Source of the DNA: Deltaproteobacteria bacterium
Lineage (GTDB): Bacteria > Desulfobacterota > Desulfomonilia > Desulfomonilales > Desulfomonilaceae
Assembly: GCA_016875095.1 (NCBI GenBank)
Contig: VGSG01000048.1
Location: forward strand, 1-33,016
Reading direction: 5' to 3'
Length of the DNA: 33,016 nucleotides
Position numbers and translations under genes: made by a program. The stretch's first letter is position 1. Each line of letters opens with the position of its first letter. Positions 25,228 through 32,719 of the stretch are shown here, piece by piece. The notes under the pieces are model-generated. The model was given only the letters and a program-made list of their open reading frames with translations, was not told where the DNA came from and searched no databases.

Positions 25228-25506
25228 GTGAAAGGTAAGATCGAAATAGACCAGGAATTGTGCAAGGGATGCGGTCTCTGCATCCAGGTCTGCCCGAAGA
25301 AGCAGATCGAGTTCTCTGATGCGCTCAACAAGAAAGGCTACTATCCGGCTTCCTTCAAAGAGAGGGATCGCAAGACCACGGAAAAACTTGAGTGCACCGG
25401 CTGCGCCCTGTGCGCAATCCAGTGCCCCGATGTGGCCATAGAAGTCTACCGTGAGGAAAAAGAACAATCCACAACCGCTAAGAAGGCAGCGCCGACCGAT
25501 GAGTGA
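25228..25506 (+). CDS. korD: 2-oxoacid:ferredoxin oxidoreductase, ferredoxin subunit (delta)
   Basis: The 92-residue protein carries two 4Fe-4S motifs, CKGCGLCIQVCP and CTGCALCAIQCP. It passes electrons from the catalytic subunits to ferredoxin. I choose the GTG at 25228 because GGAG lies about 6 nt upstream; a TTG at 25216 is the alternative. Its C-terminal tail is Lys-rich. It overlaps korA by 8 bp. Confidence 0.87.
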   Translation: MKGKIEIDQELCKGCGLCIQVCPKKQIEFSDALNKKGYYPASFKERDRKTTEKLECTGCALCAIQCPDVAIEVYREEKEQSTTAKKAAPTDE

Positions 25507-26644
25507 GACCAAGGAAAAGAAGAAAGACAAGAAACTGATGCGAGGGAGCCACGTGCTGGGCGAAGCTGCGATTCGAGCGGGTTGCCGAGCCTACTTCGGC
25601 TATCCTATCACGCCCCAGAATGAACTCCCGGAGTACATGGCGGAGCAGTTCGCACAGATGCCTGACGCGGTATTTCTCCAGGCTGAAAGCGAATTGGCCT
25701 CCATCAACATGGTGATGGGCGCGAGCATCGCGGGCGCTCGGGTCATGACTTCATCATCGAGTCCGGGTATCAGCCTGAAACAGGAAGGGATCTCCTACAT
25801 AGCGGGCATGGAGCTCCCCGCGGTCATCGTCAACATGATGCGAGGCGGCCCTGGACTGGGGAACATCGCGCCTGCCCAGGGTGATTATTTCCAAGCCACA
25901 AAAGGCGGCGGTCACGGCGACTATCGTTTGATCGTTTTGGCCCCCGCGTACGGCCAGGAGATCGCGGACATGACCCGCCAGGCCTTTGACCTCGCGGACA
26001 AGTACCGCAATCCCGTCATGATTCTGGGAGACGGGATGTTGGGTCAGATGATGGAGCCGGTGGTCTTTCCCGATCCTATCGACCCTGCGCAGCTCCCGGC
26101 AAAGCCGTGGACGCTCACCGGTTGCAAAGGTAGGCCGAGCCGAATCATCCGGTCGCTGTGGCTCGATGTGAACAGGGAGGAGGAACTCAACTGGCGCCTT
26201 GTTCGCAAGTACGAAGCGATTACCGCCGAGGTCGTGGATCAGGAGATGTACCTGGCGGAGGACGCGGAGCTTATCATCGTCGCGTACGGGACCGCTGCCA
26301 GGATAGCCAAGGGCGGTGTGCAGCGCGCCAGAGCGATGGGTATCAAGGTCGGGTTGTTCCGGCCCAAGACGCTATGGCCTTACCCCAGTGAACCTTTGGC
26401 GCGATTGGCCGATCAGGTTGATGAGATCATCGTTTTTGAGATGAGCACAGGGCAGATGGTGGAAGACGTGAGACTGGCGGTTGAAGGCCGATGCCGGGTT
26501 TCGTTCTATGGCAGGCCCGGGGGAGTGGTCGCCACTCCGGAAGAGATCTCCAGGGTAATTAGTTCGACCCATCATCGGGCGCACCCGAAAAAGGTCGCCG
26601 GGGGGCGAGCATCCGGAGGATCCCGCCTCACGGTGGTGGGCTAG
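25499..26644 (+). CDS. korA: 2-oxoacid:ferredoxin oxidoreductase, alpha subunit (KorA/VorB type)
   Basis: The 381-residue subunit has the pyruvate-ferredoxin-oxidoreductase N-terminal domain (GSHVLGEAAIRAGCRAYFGYPITPQNEL, then SELASINMVMGASIAGAR and TSSSSPG) and the core domain II (IIVAYGTAARIAKGGVQRAR). It lacks the fused gamma domain seen in some KorA proteins; gamma is separate here. Family members take 2-oxoglutarate, 2-oxoisovalerate or similar oxoacids, so korA or vorB would both be reasonable names. The C terminus (about 360-381) is basic and not conserved. Confidence 0.88.
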   Translation: MSETKEKKKDKKLMRGSHVLGEAAIRAGCRAYFGYPITPQNELPEYMAEQFAQMPDAVFLQAESELASINMVMGASIAGARVMTSSSSPGISLKQEGISYIAGMELPAVIVNMMRGGPGLGNIAPAQGDYFQATKGGGHGDYRLIVLAPAYGQEIADMTRQAFDLADKYRNPVMILGDGMLGQMMEPVVFPDPIDPAQLPAKPWTLTGCKGRPSRIIRSLWLDVNREEELNWRLVRKYEAITAEVVDQEMYLAEDAELIIVAYGTAARIAKGGVQRARAMGIKVGLFRPKTLWPYPSEPLARLADQVDEIIVFEMSTGQMVEDVRLAVEGRCRVSFYGRPGGVVATPEEISRVISSTHHRAHPKKVAGGRASGGSRLTVVG

Positions 26645-26706
26645 CGAACAGGATTTCGTGCAACTTTGGCGGCATTTTCTCTGCCGACAAGAAAGGTGTG
26701 GAGAGC

Positions 26707-27444
26707 GTGAAGAAGGTTTTTGCCAGACCGGAATCTCTGAAACTGACCCCATTTCATTATTGTCCGGGGTGCGGACACAGCATCATACATCGGCTCGTCT
26801 CGGAAGTGATCGACGAACTGGGTATCAGAGAGCGGACCGTCGGAGTGCCGCCCGCAGGGTGCGCGGTGCTCGCGTATAACTACTTTGATGTAGATATGGC
26901 CGAGGCGCCACACGGACGGGCCGCGGCGGTCGCCACAGGGATCAAGCGTGTTCGACCGGACCTGGTGGCGTTTTCGTACCAGGGTGACGGCGACATCGCC
27001 GCAATCGGCACAGCGGAGACTATCCACGCCGCGAACCGCGGGGAACGGATCACCGCCATATTCGTCAACAACGCGGTGTACGGCATGACCGGAGGCCAAA
27101 TGGCGCCCACCACCATTTCGGGGCAGGTTACCACCACCACGCCGCTTGGCAGGGCGCCGCTGCGAGACGGTTACCCCCTGGACTTGAGCGAGATGCTCGG
27201 AATCGCAGCGGGGAGCGTGTACATCGAGCGCACTTCCGTTTCGTCGCCCAAATGGATCAACAAGACCAAGAAGGCAATCCGAAAAGCCTTCATGGTGCAA
27301 TTGGAAGACCGCGGGTTCTCTCTGGTGGAGATCCTTTCCCCGTGTCCCACCAACTGGAAGATGACGCCGGTCCAGTCGATCCGGTGGGTTGAAGAGACGA
27401 TGATGACGATCTTCCCTCCCAAGGTGATCAAGGATGTTGCTTAA
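26707..27444 (+). CDS. korB: 2-oxoacid:ferredoxin oxidoreductase, beta (TPP) subunit
   Basis: The 245-residue subunit binds thiamine pyrophosphate: HYCPGCGHSIIHRL at the N terminus, YQGDGDIAAIGTAE (the GDG metal-binding start) and FVNNAVYGMTGGQMAPTT. I start at the GTG at 26707 because homologues as I remember them begin MKKVF; a GTG at 26698 is possible. A 62-bp gap separates it from korA, and it overlaps korC by 11 bp. Confidence 0.9.
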   Translation: MKKVFARPESLKLTPFHYCPGCGHSIIHRLVSEVIDELGIRERTVGVPPAGCAVLAYNYFDVDMAEAPHGRAAAVATGIKRVRPDLVAFSYQGDGDIAAIGTAETIHAANRGERITAIFVNNAVYGMTGGQMAPTTISGQVTTTTPLGRAPLRDGYPLDLSEMLGIAAGSVYIERTSVSSPKWINKTKKAIRKAFMVQLEDRGFSLVEILSPCPTNWKMTPVQSIRWVEETMMTIFPPKVIKDVA

Positions 27445-27979
27445 ATCGGTTTTCTCAGGTTTCGGCGGCCAGGGGGTCCTCATGATGGGCTATGCGCTGG
27501 CTGTGGCGGGAATGGAGGAAGACAAACACGTGACGTACCTTCCCGCATACGGCGCGGAAGTCCGCGGCGGCACCGCGAACTGCACCGTGGTGGTCTCGGA
27601 TGAGGAAATAGCCTCCCCCATAGCTTCTTCCCCTGAATTCGTGGTCGCGATGAACTATCCTTCCATGGCGAAGTACCAGAACATGGTCAAGAGTGGCGGA
27701 ATCATGTTCCTCAACAGCGATCTCATCACGGAAACTCTTCCCAGGGACGACGTCAAGGTGGTGTTGGTCCCGGCCAATACTCTGGCGCACGAAATGGGCA
27801 ATGATCGCGTGCTGAACATGATCATGCTGGGCGCCATGGTGCGGGTAACCGGCATCGTGTCGGAAGAATCGCTCTCGCAGGCCATCGAAACCGTGCTGGA
27901 GGGCAAGAAGAGGTCCTTGGTGGAAATCAATCAGAAAGCGCTCGCCAAGGGCGCTGAATATATTGCGGCTCACAATTGA
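27434..27979 (+). CDS. korC: 2-oxoacid:ferredoxin oxidoreductase, gamma subunit
   Basis: The 181-residue protein shows the gamma-subunit signature GFGGQGVLMMGYALAVAGM, then YLPAYGAEVRGGTANCTVVVSDEEIASP. It completes the four-subunit complex. The ATG overlaps the korB end, indicating translational coupling. Confidence 0.9.
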   Translation: MLLKSVFSGFGGQGVLMMGYALAVAGMEEDKHVTYLPAYGAEVRGGTANCTVVVSDEEIASPIASSPEFVVAMNYPSMAKYQNMVKSGGIMFLNSDLITETLPRDDVKVVLVPANTLAHEMGNDRVLNMIMLGAMVRVTGIVSEESLSQAIETVLEGKKRSLVEINQKALAKGAEYIAAHN

Positions 27980-28029
27980 GCGTGCTCGGATGGACTGAGC
28001 GTGCCTGAGCGTTCTTGGAGTGTGTGTGG

Positions 28030-28467
28030 ATGAAAACGGTTAAAGAAATTGCAATTAGACTCGAAAACAAACCCGGGGCCCTGGCTCGAGTCAGTGAACT
28101 CCTGGCGGCCAACGGCATCGGCATTCAGGCGCTCACCGTGCGGCCGGACGGCGCCACGGGCGCGGTCCATTTCATTGTGAGCGACCCGTCCCGCGTGGTC
28201 AATGTCCTTGAGAGCGCGGGCCTTGCAGTCGAAACCCATGAAGTCCTCGCGGCGGAATTACCCCACCATCCGGGCGCGTTTCATACCCTTCTGAAAATCC
28301 TGAGCGTGGCCGGTGTGAACATCGAATACCTCTATGCTTGGACCGGCGCCCCAGGCCCAGGCGAAAGCGCGATACTCCTCCTGGGGGTCGACGATCTGCC
28401 CAAAGCTCATGCGGCCCTGGCGGGCGAATGGGTCCAACTCTACGGCGAAGAGCTGTATACGTTCTGA
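28030..28467 (+). CDS. Tandem ACT-domain protein
   Basis: The 145-residue protein has two ACT domains, at about 3-70 (IAIRLENKPGALARVSELLAANGI) and about 75-140 (HHPGAFHTLLKILSVAGVNIEYLYA). ACT domains bind amino acids and regulate metabolism. Such proteins often accompany 2-oxoacid oxidoreductases and aryl-CoA ligases in amino-acid catabolism clusters. The ATG at 28030 follows GGAG. It lies 50 bp after korC and is probably in the same operon. Confidence 0.85.
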   Translation: MKTVKEIAIRLENKPGALARVSELLAANGIGIQALTVRPDGATGAVHFIVSDPSRVVNVLESAGLAVETHEVLAAELPHHPGAFHTLLKILSVAGVNIEYLYAWTGAPGPGESAILLLGVDDLPKAHAALAGEWVQLYGEELYTF

Positions 28468-28477
28468 GTCTTGATAA

Positions 28478-28630
28478 GCGGAAACCTTAGGATCTTCCGA
28501 TGGTTCCGCGCAGTCCTACGGGCGGCTCTTAACTTTGGAAGACACCGTCGAATTTTTCAACATCATTCAGCAACTGAATCTCAGCGCTCAGGAGAAGAAG
28601 GATTTGGTGGAATTCATGCGAGCGCTCTAA
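28478..28630 (+). pseudogene. C-terminal relic of a di-heme cytochrome c peroxidase-like protein
   Basis: A 50-codon frame without a start ends DGSAQSYGRLLTLEDTVEFF, then NIIQQLNLSAQEKKDLVEFMRAL and a stop. This matches the C-terminal pattern of cytochrome c peroxidase/MauG proteins ('TLEDVVEFF...LT..EK.DLVAFLRAL'). No heme motif remains and nothing upstream continues the gene, so it is a remnant. Confidence 0.55.
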
Positions 28631-28633
28631 GAT

Positions 28634-28790
28634 TAGCGCGTCATTCCTGCGCAGGCGGCAATTCAGGTTATCCTGGATCCCCGTGTGCGCGCATAGGCGT
28701 TAAGTTAAGCAGCCCAGTTCTTTCGTCCGTCATTCCCGCGTTCCGCGCTGGACTGGACCCCGGATCTAGTTCGGAGTGACGGGGTGGGTT
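28634..28790. repeat. Dispersed-type intergenic repeats (GTCATTCC... units)
   Basis: Two units starting GTCATTCC(T/C)GCG occur at about 28639 and 28729. Each runs into TGGATCCCCG or TGGACCCCGGATC, and the second closes with an inverted GAGTGACGGGG. This is the look of widespread GTCATTCCCGCG-type intergenic repeats. No gene is evident in 28631-29212. Confidence 0.5.
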
Positions 28791-28941
28791 TGGGTTTATT
28801 ATTCAAAATCAAATGTTGAGATCCTTTAAGCAAAAGCGAATGCGCGTGCGCGTGGATGATTGGCTCCGTTTTTCGACACGCGCCGGCCCGGGGCTGGGTC
28901 TCCACGTGCGCGGAGGTGACCGGTAGGGCCCGCGTCGCGAG

Positions 28942-29007
28942 ACTGTCTCAAAACCTCGATCTTAATCGAGATCGTGCCACGTTCTGTTCCAAGACTTTTG
29001 AGACAGT
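28942..29007. repeat. 12-bp inverted repeat enclosing a second hairpin
   Basis: ACTGTCTCAAAA (28942-28953) is the exact complement of 28996-29007. Inside, CTCGAT at 28955-28960 pairs with 28965-28970. The 66-bp unit with terminal inverted repeats resembles a miniature mobile repeat or a structured RNA element. Confidence 0.5.
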
Positions 29008-29212
29008 TTCTCTCCGCCGGTCCTCTTGTTCCGAATTCCCGCCTGCCCCGGAACGAAGGAGATACTGAAATACGAGCCGCTCGACGTCCTTCCGGATTCC
29101 CGCTCCTGTTCAAGCCGGGGGCAGGAAAGACGCGAAAGAGACCGTGCGGGGCGCCGCAACGGATCGCACAAATTCGGTGTGGCGCCCTTCGCTCTTCCAG
29201 AGTGATTCTTTG

Positions 29213-29476
29213 TTACGGGATCGGCTGACCGACACCGGCGGCCCTTAGAGCAGCTTCATCAGGGCCGCGACCCGCGCAGCAATGCGCGATTTTGCCGTCG
29301 ACCACCACAGCCGGAACCGATCGGATCCCGAGGGCCTTGGCTCGGTCCGATACGTTGGGATCATGCATGTCCAAGACGGTGACTTCGCATGAGTCGCATT
29401 TAATGCGATTCACCAAGTCCACCGTCTCTTTGCAGACTGGACATCCTGCGCTGAACACCTCGATCTTCCGCTTCAT
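29213..29476 (-). CDS. Small thioredoxin-like protein
   Basis: The 87-residue product has a thioredoxin fold pattern with a CPVC active site near the N terminus (SAGCPVCKETV), the cis-proline segment IRSVPAVVVDG and a final helix (GPDEAALRAAG). Extra cysteines (CDSC, HCCAG) are present. It likely reduces disulfides or transfers electrons to thiols. Two adjacent ATGs (29479 and 29476) follow AAGGAG. Confidence 0.8.
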   Translation of the reverse strand: MKRKIEVFSAGCPVCKETVDLVNRIKCDSCEVTVLDMHDPNVSDRAKALGIRSVPAVVVDGKIAHCCAGRGPDEAALRAAGVGQPIP

Positions 29477-29625
29477 CATATGGCTCCTTTTAGGATGATT
29501 TTTCTTCAGCAAAAACCGCTTGCCGCACAGCCTGCCGCACCCTTGTCGACGCTTCCTGGTGGTGGATGAGCAGATCTATAGAAAGCTGTGTTGAGATCTG
29601 CGCCTTTGGATGACGCTGGAATCCT

Positions 29626-29700
29626 CCTCTCCCTTGCCTCTCGCGCCAGGGGAGAAGGTTTCCAGAACCTCCTCCCTCGATGGGAGGGGCAAGGGGGAGG
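29626..29700. repeat. 17-bp inverted repeat, REP-like intergenic element
   Basis: The arms 29626-29642 (CCTCTCCCTTGCCTCTC) and 29684-29700 pair fully with two G-T wobbles, and the interior can form a second stem. It resembles the CTCCCTTGCCCC-type repeats found between genes in many bacteria. The gap 29513-29927 contains no gene I can support; reading frames across it are repeat artefacts. Confidence 0.55.
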
Positions 29701-29927
29701 GTGACCTTTCGCGCAAATCTCAATACCGTTCACTATAGACCTGAGAGCCACCTTAGGTATAGTGAAGGCGCGGAGGTCTGCGCCCAAACGTTGCAGCGCG
29801 TGGGTTGCCGCCCTCGGAATCAGCTTGCTGGTTTACGAGTTAGGCGCAAATGTCAATGACGTTTACTATAGGAGTTTCGGCCGATCTATTCTCGTTGGAG
29901 CGCAGAAGTAGAGCGAATTCACGAGCC

Positions 29928-30107
29928 CTAGGAAGGGTCGGTTTTCAGCATGTCCTCGACGAGTTCTTTGATCTTTTCGATGAGCGCTCGTATTGCTGCG
30001 ATCATCTCCGCGTCTTTCTTGTGCCTCGTTTCCAGCCCGACCAAACATGAGCCTGTCGCGTCCGCCAGGGTTTGTAGGCCACGAAGAGTTTCGTCGATTC
30101 CTTTCAT
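29928..30107 (-). CDS. Small helical protein (59 aa)
   Basis: The product (MKGIDETLRGLQTLADATG..., ending in IRALIEKIKELVEDMLK) is almost entirely amphipathic helix with Leu/Ile heptads. The ATG at 30107 follows GGAGGA by 7 nt, which supports a real gene. I recognise no family. It is divergent from the regulator gene at 30384. Confidence 0.6.
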   Translation of the reverse strand: MKGIDETLRGLQTLADATGSCLVGLETRHKKDAEMIAAIRALIEKIKELVEDMLKTDPS

Positions 30108-30383
30108 TTGATCGTCCTCCGACAGAGGGCCTTCACTGCAAAGGCTCCGCAAGGTCATTGCCCCGATCGGGTTTTCGTGTTACGCGGTGTTCCTACTGTT
30201 CGGGCTTTGGCGGCGATTCATTAAAGCTTTACCCTGCTCGGCCCGGAACTGGATTCAAAACTCCTGCGCAGCGGCAAGAAGGAGTCACCCCGCCGGCCCA
30301 CCGAGCCTCTTGCCGGGGCGACAGGGCTCGCAAGCGCGGGAAGCGTTTGCAGCAGAGAGAACTCTGAAACTCGGCGCCTTGCC

Positions 30384-31778
30384 ATGCCGATCCAATTCAC
30401 CGAGCTCCAGCGCTGTCTCTGGCCTGCCCTCGCGATACTTTCCGGACGGCGCCCTGAGCAGGAACACTCCTCGCTTATCAAGGCCATATTCCAATGCTCG
30501 ACAACCGCGAGGCTCCAATCTCGGGACCTCGTCTCGCCGGAATGCCTCCGGAGCCCCACTTCCACACAAGAGGTCCTGGAATGGCTCTCCGCGGTCTGGG
30601 ATCGTCTGTCCAGGAGCGCCGAGAAAGACGCGGTTGCGTTCCGACGTTCTCTCACGAACCGAATCGTTTCCGCAAACCTGAGCCCTTCCGAGCAGGCCGA
30701 CCTGGTGTCCGCCCTGGATTACCTGGCGCGTCTCGCGGACGCGGTCCGGCTCTCGCAGGCTGTAGATGGCGCGCCCCGGCCGCGGATGCCTTTCACCAGG
30801 AACGAGGTCGTGCAAAAGGCATACCGGAAGATCGCACGGCTGGCCGCGGCCGACTTGCCGGTCTGGCTCTCCGGTGAGCGGGGCGCCGAGCTGGATTGGA
30901 TGGCTAGACTCGTCCATGAGATGCGTGGATTGCCGCGTGAAGCTTTCCATTTGCTGGATTACAGTATGGGTTTGATGCAAAGCCGCGCCGTGGATCGGCA
31001 GGAGCTGATGCATTTCGCGGACGAAAAGGAGGATGCGACCCTCTGCGTCAAAGGCGTGGAACGAGCCCCAATGGAAACGCAGAGGCTTCTTCACGAAATT
31101 CTTGCGCGTGGGCTGGTTTCCCGATCTTATCCATTGATCATTGCCCTATCGGAGCCGTTCTCTCTCTTTGACGCGGACCGGACAGGGATCTATCCAGACT
31201 TGTTCGCGTTTCTGACGCCCATGCGAATTGACGTGCCTCCTTTGCGGAACAGGCTGGAGGATCTTGAGGGGCTCATAGGCCACATTGCGCGGTCCAACGG
31301 TTTTGGAGACCCTCAGGGCCGCTTAACTCAGGACGCGATAACGCTCCTGTCTGCGTATCACTGGCCCGGCAACGTGGACGAACTCGCACAGGTGGTCTTC
31401 ATAACCTTACGCGCCAGACCTGCCGGACCCATCGGCCCTGAGCACCTGCCAGAGCAATTTCAGGCCCTTTCTTCAAAAGAGTCGGGGCTCATGAGGGCGC
31501 TCCAAGAAATCCATGATCGCGAAGGCTTCCGTGCGCTCGCGTCCGAAACCAACCGACGATTGGCGGCCCGCTTTCTGCTCGACAACGCTGAACGTGAATT
31601 CAGCCTTTCAGAGTTCCAGCGAAAGTTCGGACTAGGGAGAGAAACCGCTCGACGAATCCTTCGAGCCCTGGTGACGGAAGGTCTGGTGGAGGGAAGGGTG
31701 GGGCCGCGCGGAATGCGTGTCACCCGATATAAGGTGTTGGCCGGGAAGGAGCGAGCAGGGGTGGAGTTTGAGCAATAA
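30384..31778 (+). CDS. Sigma-54-activator-like protein with degenerate AAA+ domain and winged-helix C terminus
   Basis: The 464-residue protein follows the layout of bacterial enhancer-binding proteins but has lost catalysis. At the Walker A place it reads SGERGAELDW (about 163-172) instead of GESGTGKE. At Walker B it reads DATLCVKGVE (217-226) instead of a LFLDE pattern, and no GAFTGA loop is visible. Arginine-finger and lid parts remain: IDVPPLRNRLEDL (282-294) and YHWPGNVDELAQVV (325-338). The C terminus (about 385-450) is a winged helix (FSLSEFQRKFGLGRETARRILRALVTEGLV) rather than the usual Fis-type HTH. I infer an ATP-independent DNA-binding regulator. No clear ribosome-binding site precedes the ATG. 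Confidence 0.72.
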   Translation: MPIQFTELQRCLWPALAILSGRRPEQEHSSLIKAIFQCSTTARLQSRDLVSPECLRSPTSTQEVLEWLSAVWDRLSRSAEKDAVAFRRSLTNRIVSANLSPSEQADLVSALDYLARLADAVRLSQAVDGAPRPRMPFTRNEVVQKAYRKIARLAAADLPVWLSGERGAELDWMARLVHEMRGLPREAFHLLDYSMGLMQSRAVDRQELMHFADEKEDATLCVKGVERAPMETQRLLHEILARGLVSRSYPLIIALSEPFSLFDADRTGIYPDLFAFLTPMRIDVPPLRNRLEDLEGLIGHIARSNGFGDPQGRLTQDAITLLSAYHWPGNVDELAQVVFITLRARPAGPIGPEHLPEQFQALSSKESGLMRALQEIHDREGFRALASETNRRLAARFLLDNAEREFSLSEFQRKFGLGRETARRILRALVTEGLVEGRVGPRGMRVTRYKVLAGKERAGVEFEQ

Positions 31779-32223
31779 GGCCTATTTCTTGGTTCGGATG
31801 TTTCTTATTGGCCCTATTAGGTCAGAAAGCAATGTTGAAATCGGGGAACACCACACCTCACCCCGGCGATTCAATGAATGAGCTATGGCGCCGTAGGTTT
31901 CCGCTACAAAGATCCAGCCTATTTCGCTCCCTGATCCGCCCGCGGTCCCGTCCGGATTCGTCAGCCACGAACCGGCGCCGCGACTTCCGCCGGTGATTCA
32001 ATGCAGACAAGGTAGTTCTCGATGGCTGTTTCCAATCCGGTTACTCCAGCGGATCGCGGGAAGCAACAGGGCATGCCGTGTGCTTTGAAGCTCGTCTGAC
32101 TGCGCTCGCCGCGTGGTGAGCGTCGTTACCTGTTTCACGTGGACAATGGCGCAGCAATTTTGTAAAGTTTGTGGGGAATGTTTCATGGGCTGAAGGAATT
32201 GCCCCATATCTGGAGGAGAGCCT
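31779..32223. other. Gap without a supported gene
   Basis: No frame here has a ribosome-binding site or recognisable product. A start-less minus-strand frame at about 31959-32085 reads plausibly as protein (GMPCCFPRSAGVTGLETAIENYLVC) but matches nothing I know. Confidence 0.3.
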
Positions 32224-32574
32224 ATGCCTCCAAGCACGCCAGACCGTAATTGCGCCGGATGCCGTTTATTTCAGAAGTGGCCGCTTTGCCATCCCAATTT
32301 CAGCGGCGAAAGTATTCCGCCTGGGGTTGATCCAATGGAATCCGGACAGATCCATCCCACCTTCGAATCCGTGTGCCGTCGTTATCAGGAGCTGGATTCA
32401 GACGAGGATTTGTCCGCTGTTGAGCTGGAAGCTCTCTTGAAGGCAGAGATCGGAGAAGTCGAAGATTCTGACCGTGAGGACTCGGCTCACGAGCGTATTC
32501 ATAAGAGCTGGGACTGGCGGACAATCAAAGGAGTTGCAAGAAAGAAGCCGTCCCCAAAGAGCGACCAAACCTAA
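32224..32574 (+). CDS. Small cysteine-containing protein of unknown function
   Basis: The 116-residue product begins PSTPDRNCAGCRLFQKWPLCHP, with another Cys at about 51 (SVCRRY), so a metal site is possible. An acidic middle (LDSDEDLSAVELEALLKAEIGEVEDSDRED) and a basic tail follow. The ATG follows GGAGGA by about 6 nt. It lies 145 bp before the CRISPR array. I recognise no family. Confidence 0.62.
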   Translation: MPPSTPDRNCAGCRLFQKWPLCHPNFSGESIPPGVDPMESGQIHPTFESVCRRYQELDSDEDLSAVELEALLKAEIGEVEDSDREDSAHERIHKSWDWRTIKGVARKKPSPKSDQT

Positions 32575-32719
32575 GCCCCATATCAGGCGCAAATCAGGTC
32601 TTGCGCCGACGCGCGAGTTACGAAGCCACTGATGGATCGCGGTCTGAACCTCTCCTTCGCTTCGGAGGACTCAGGGCCGTCGGACCTTCGTTCAGGAGAT
32701 TCCAAGCCCACGCCCGCAT

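Noticed and set aside
28705-29171. Several frames over the repeat region after the cytochrome relic
   Set aside because: They lie on GTCATTCC-type repeats and the 12-bp inverted repeat, without ribosome-binding sites or motifs.
29490-29787. Minus-strand frames with PLAPPIEGGGSGN-type peptides
   Set aside because: They translate the REP-like inverted repeat at 29626-29700; such peptides are repeat artefacts.
31959-32085. Minus-strand start-less frame reading like protein (GMPCCFPRSAGV...)
   Set aside because: No start codon, ribosome-binding site or family match; kept only as a note on the gap.
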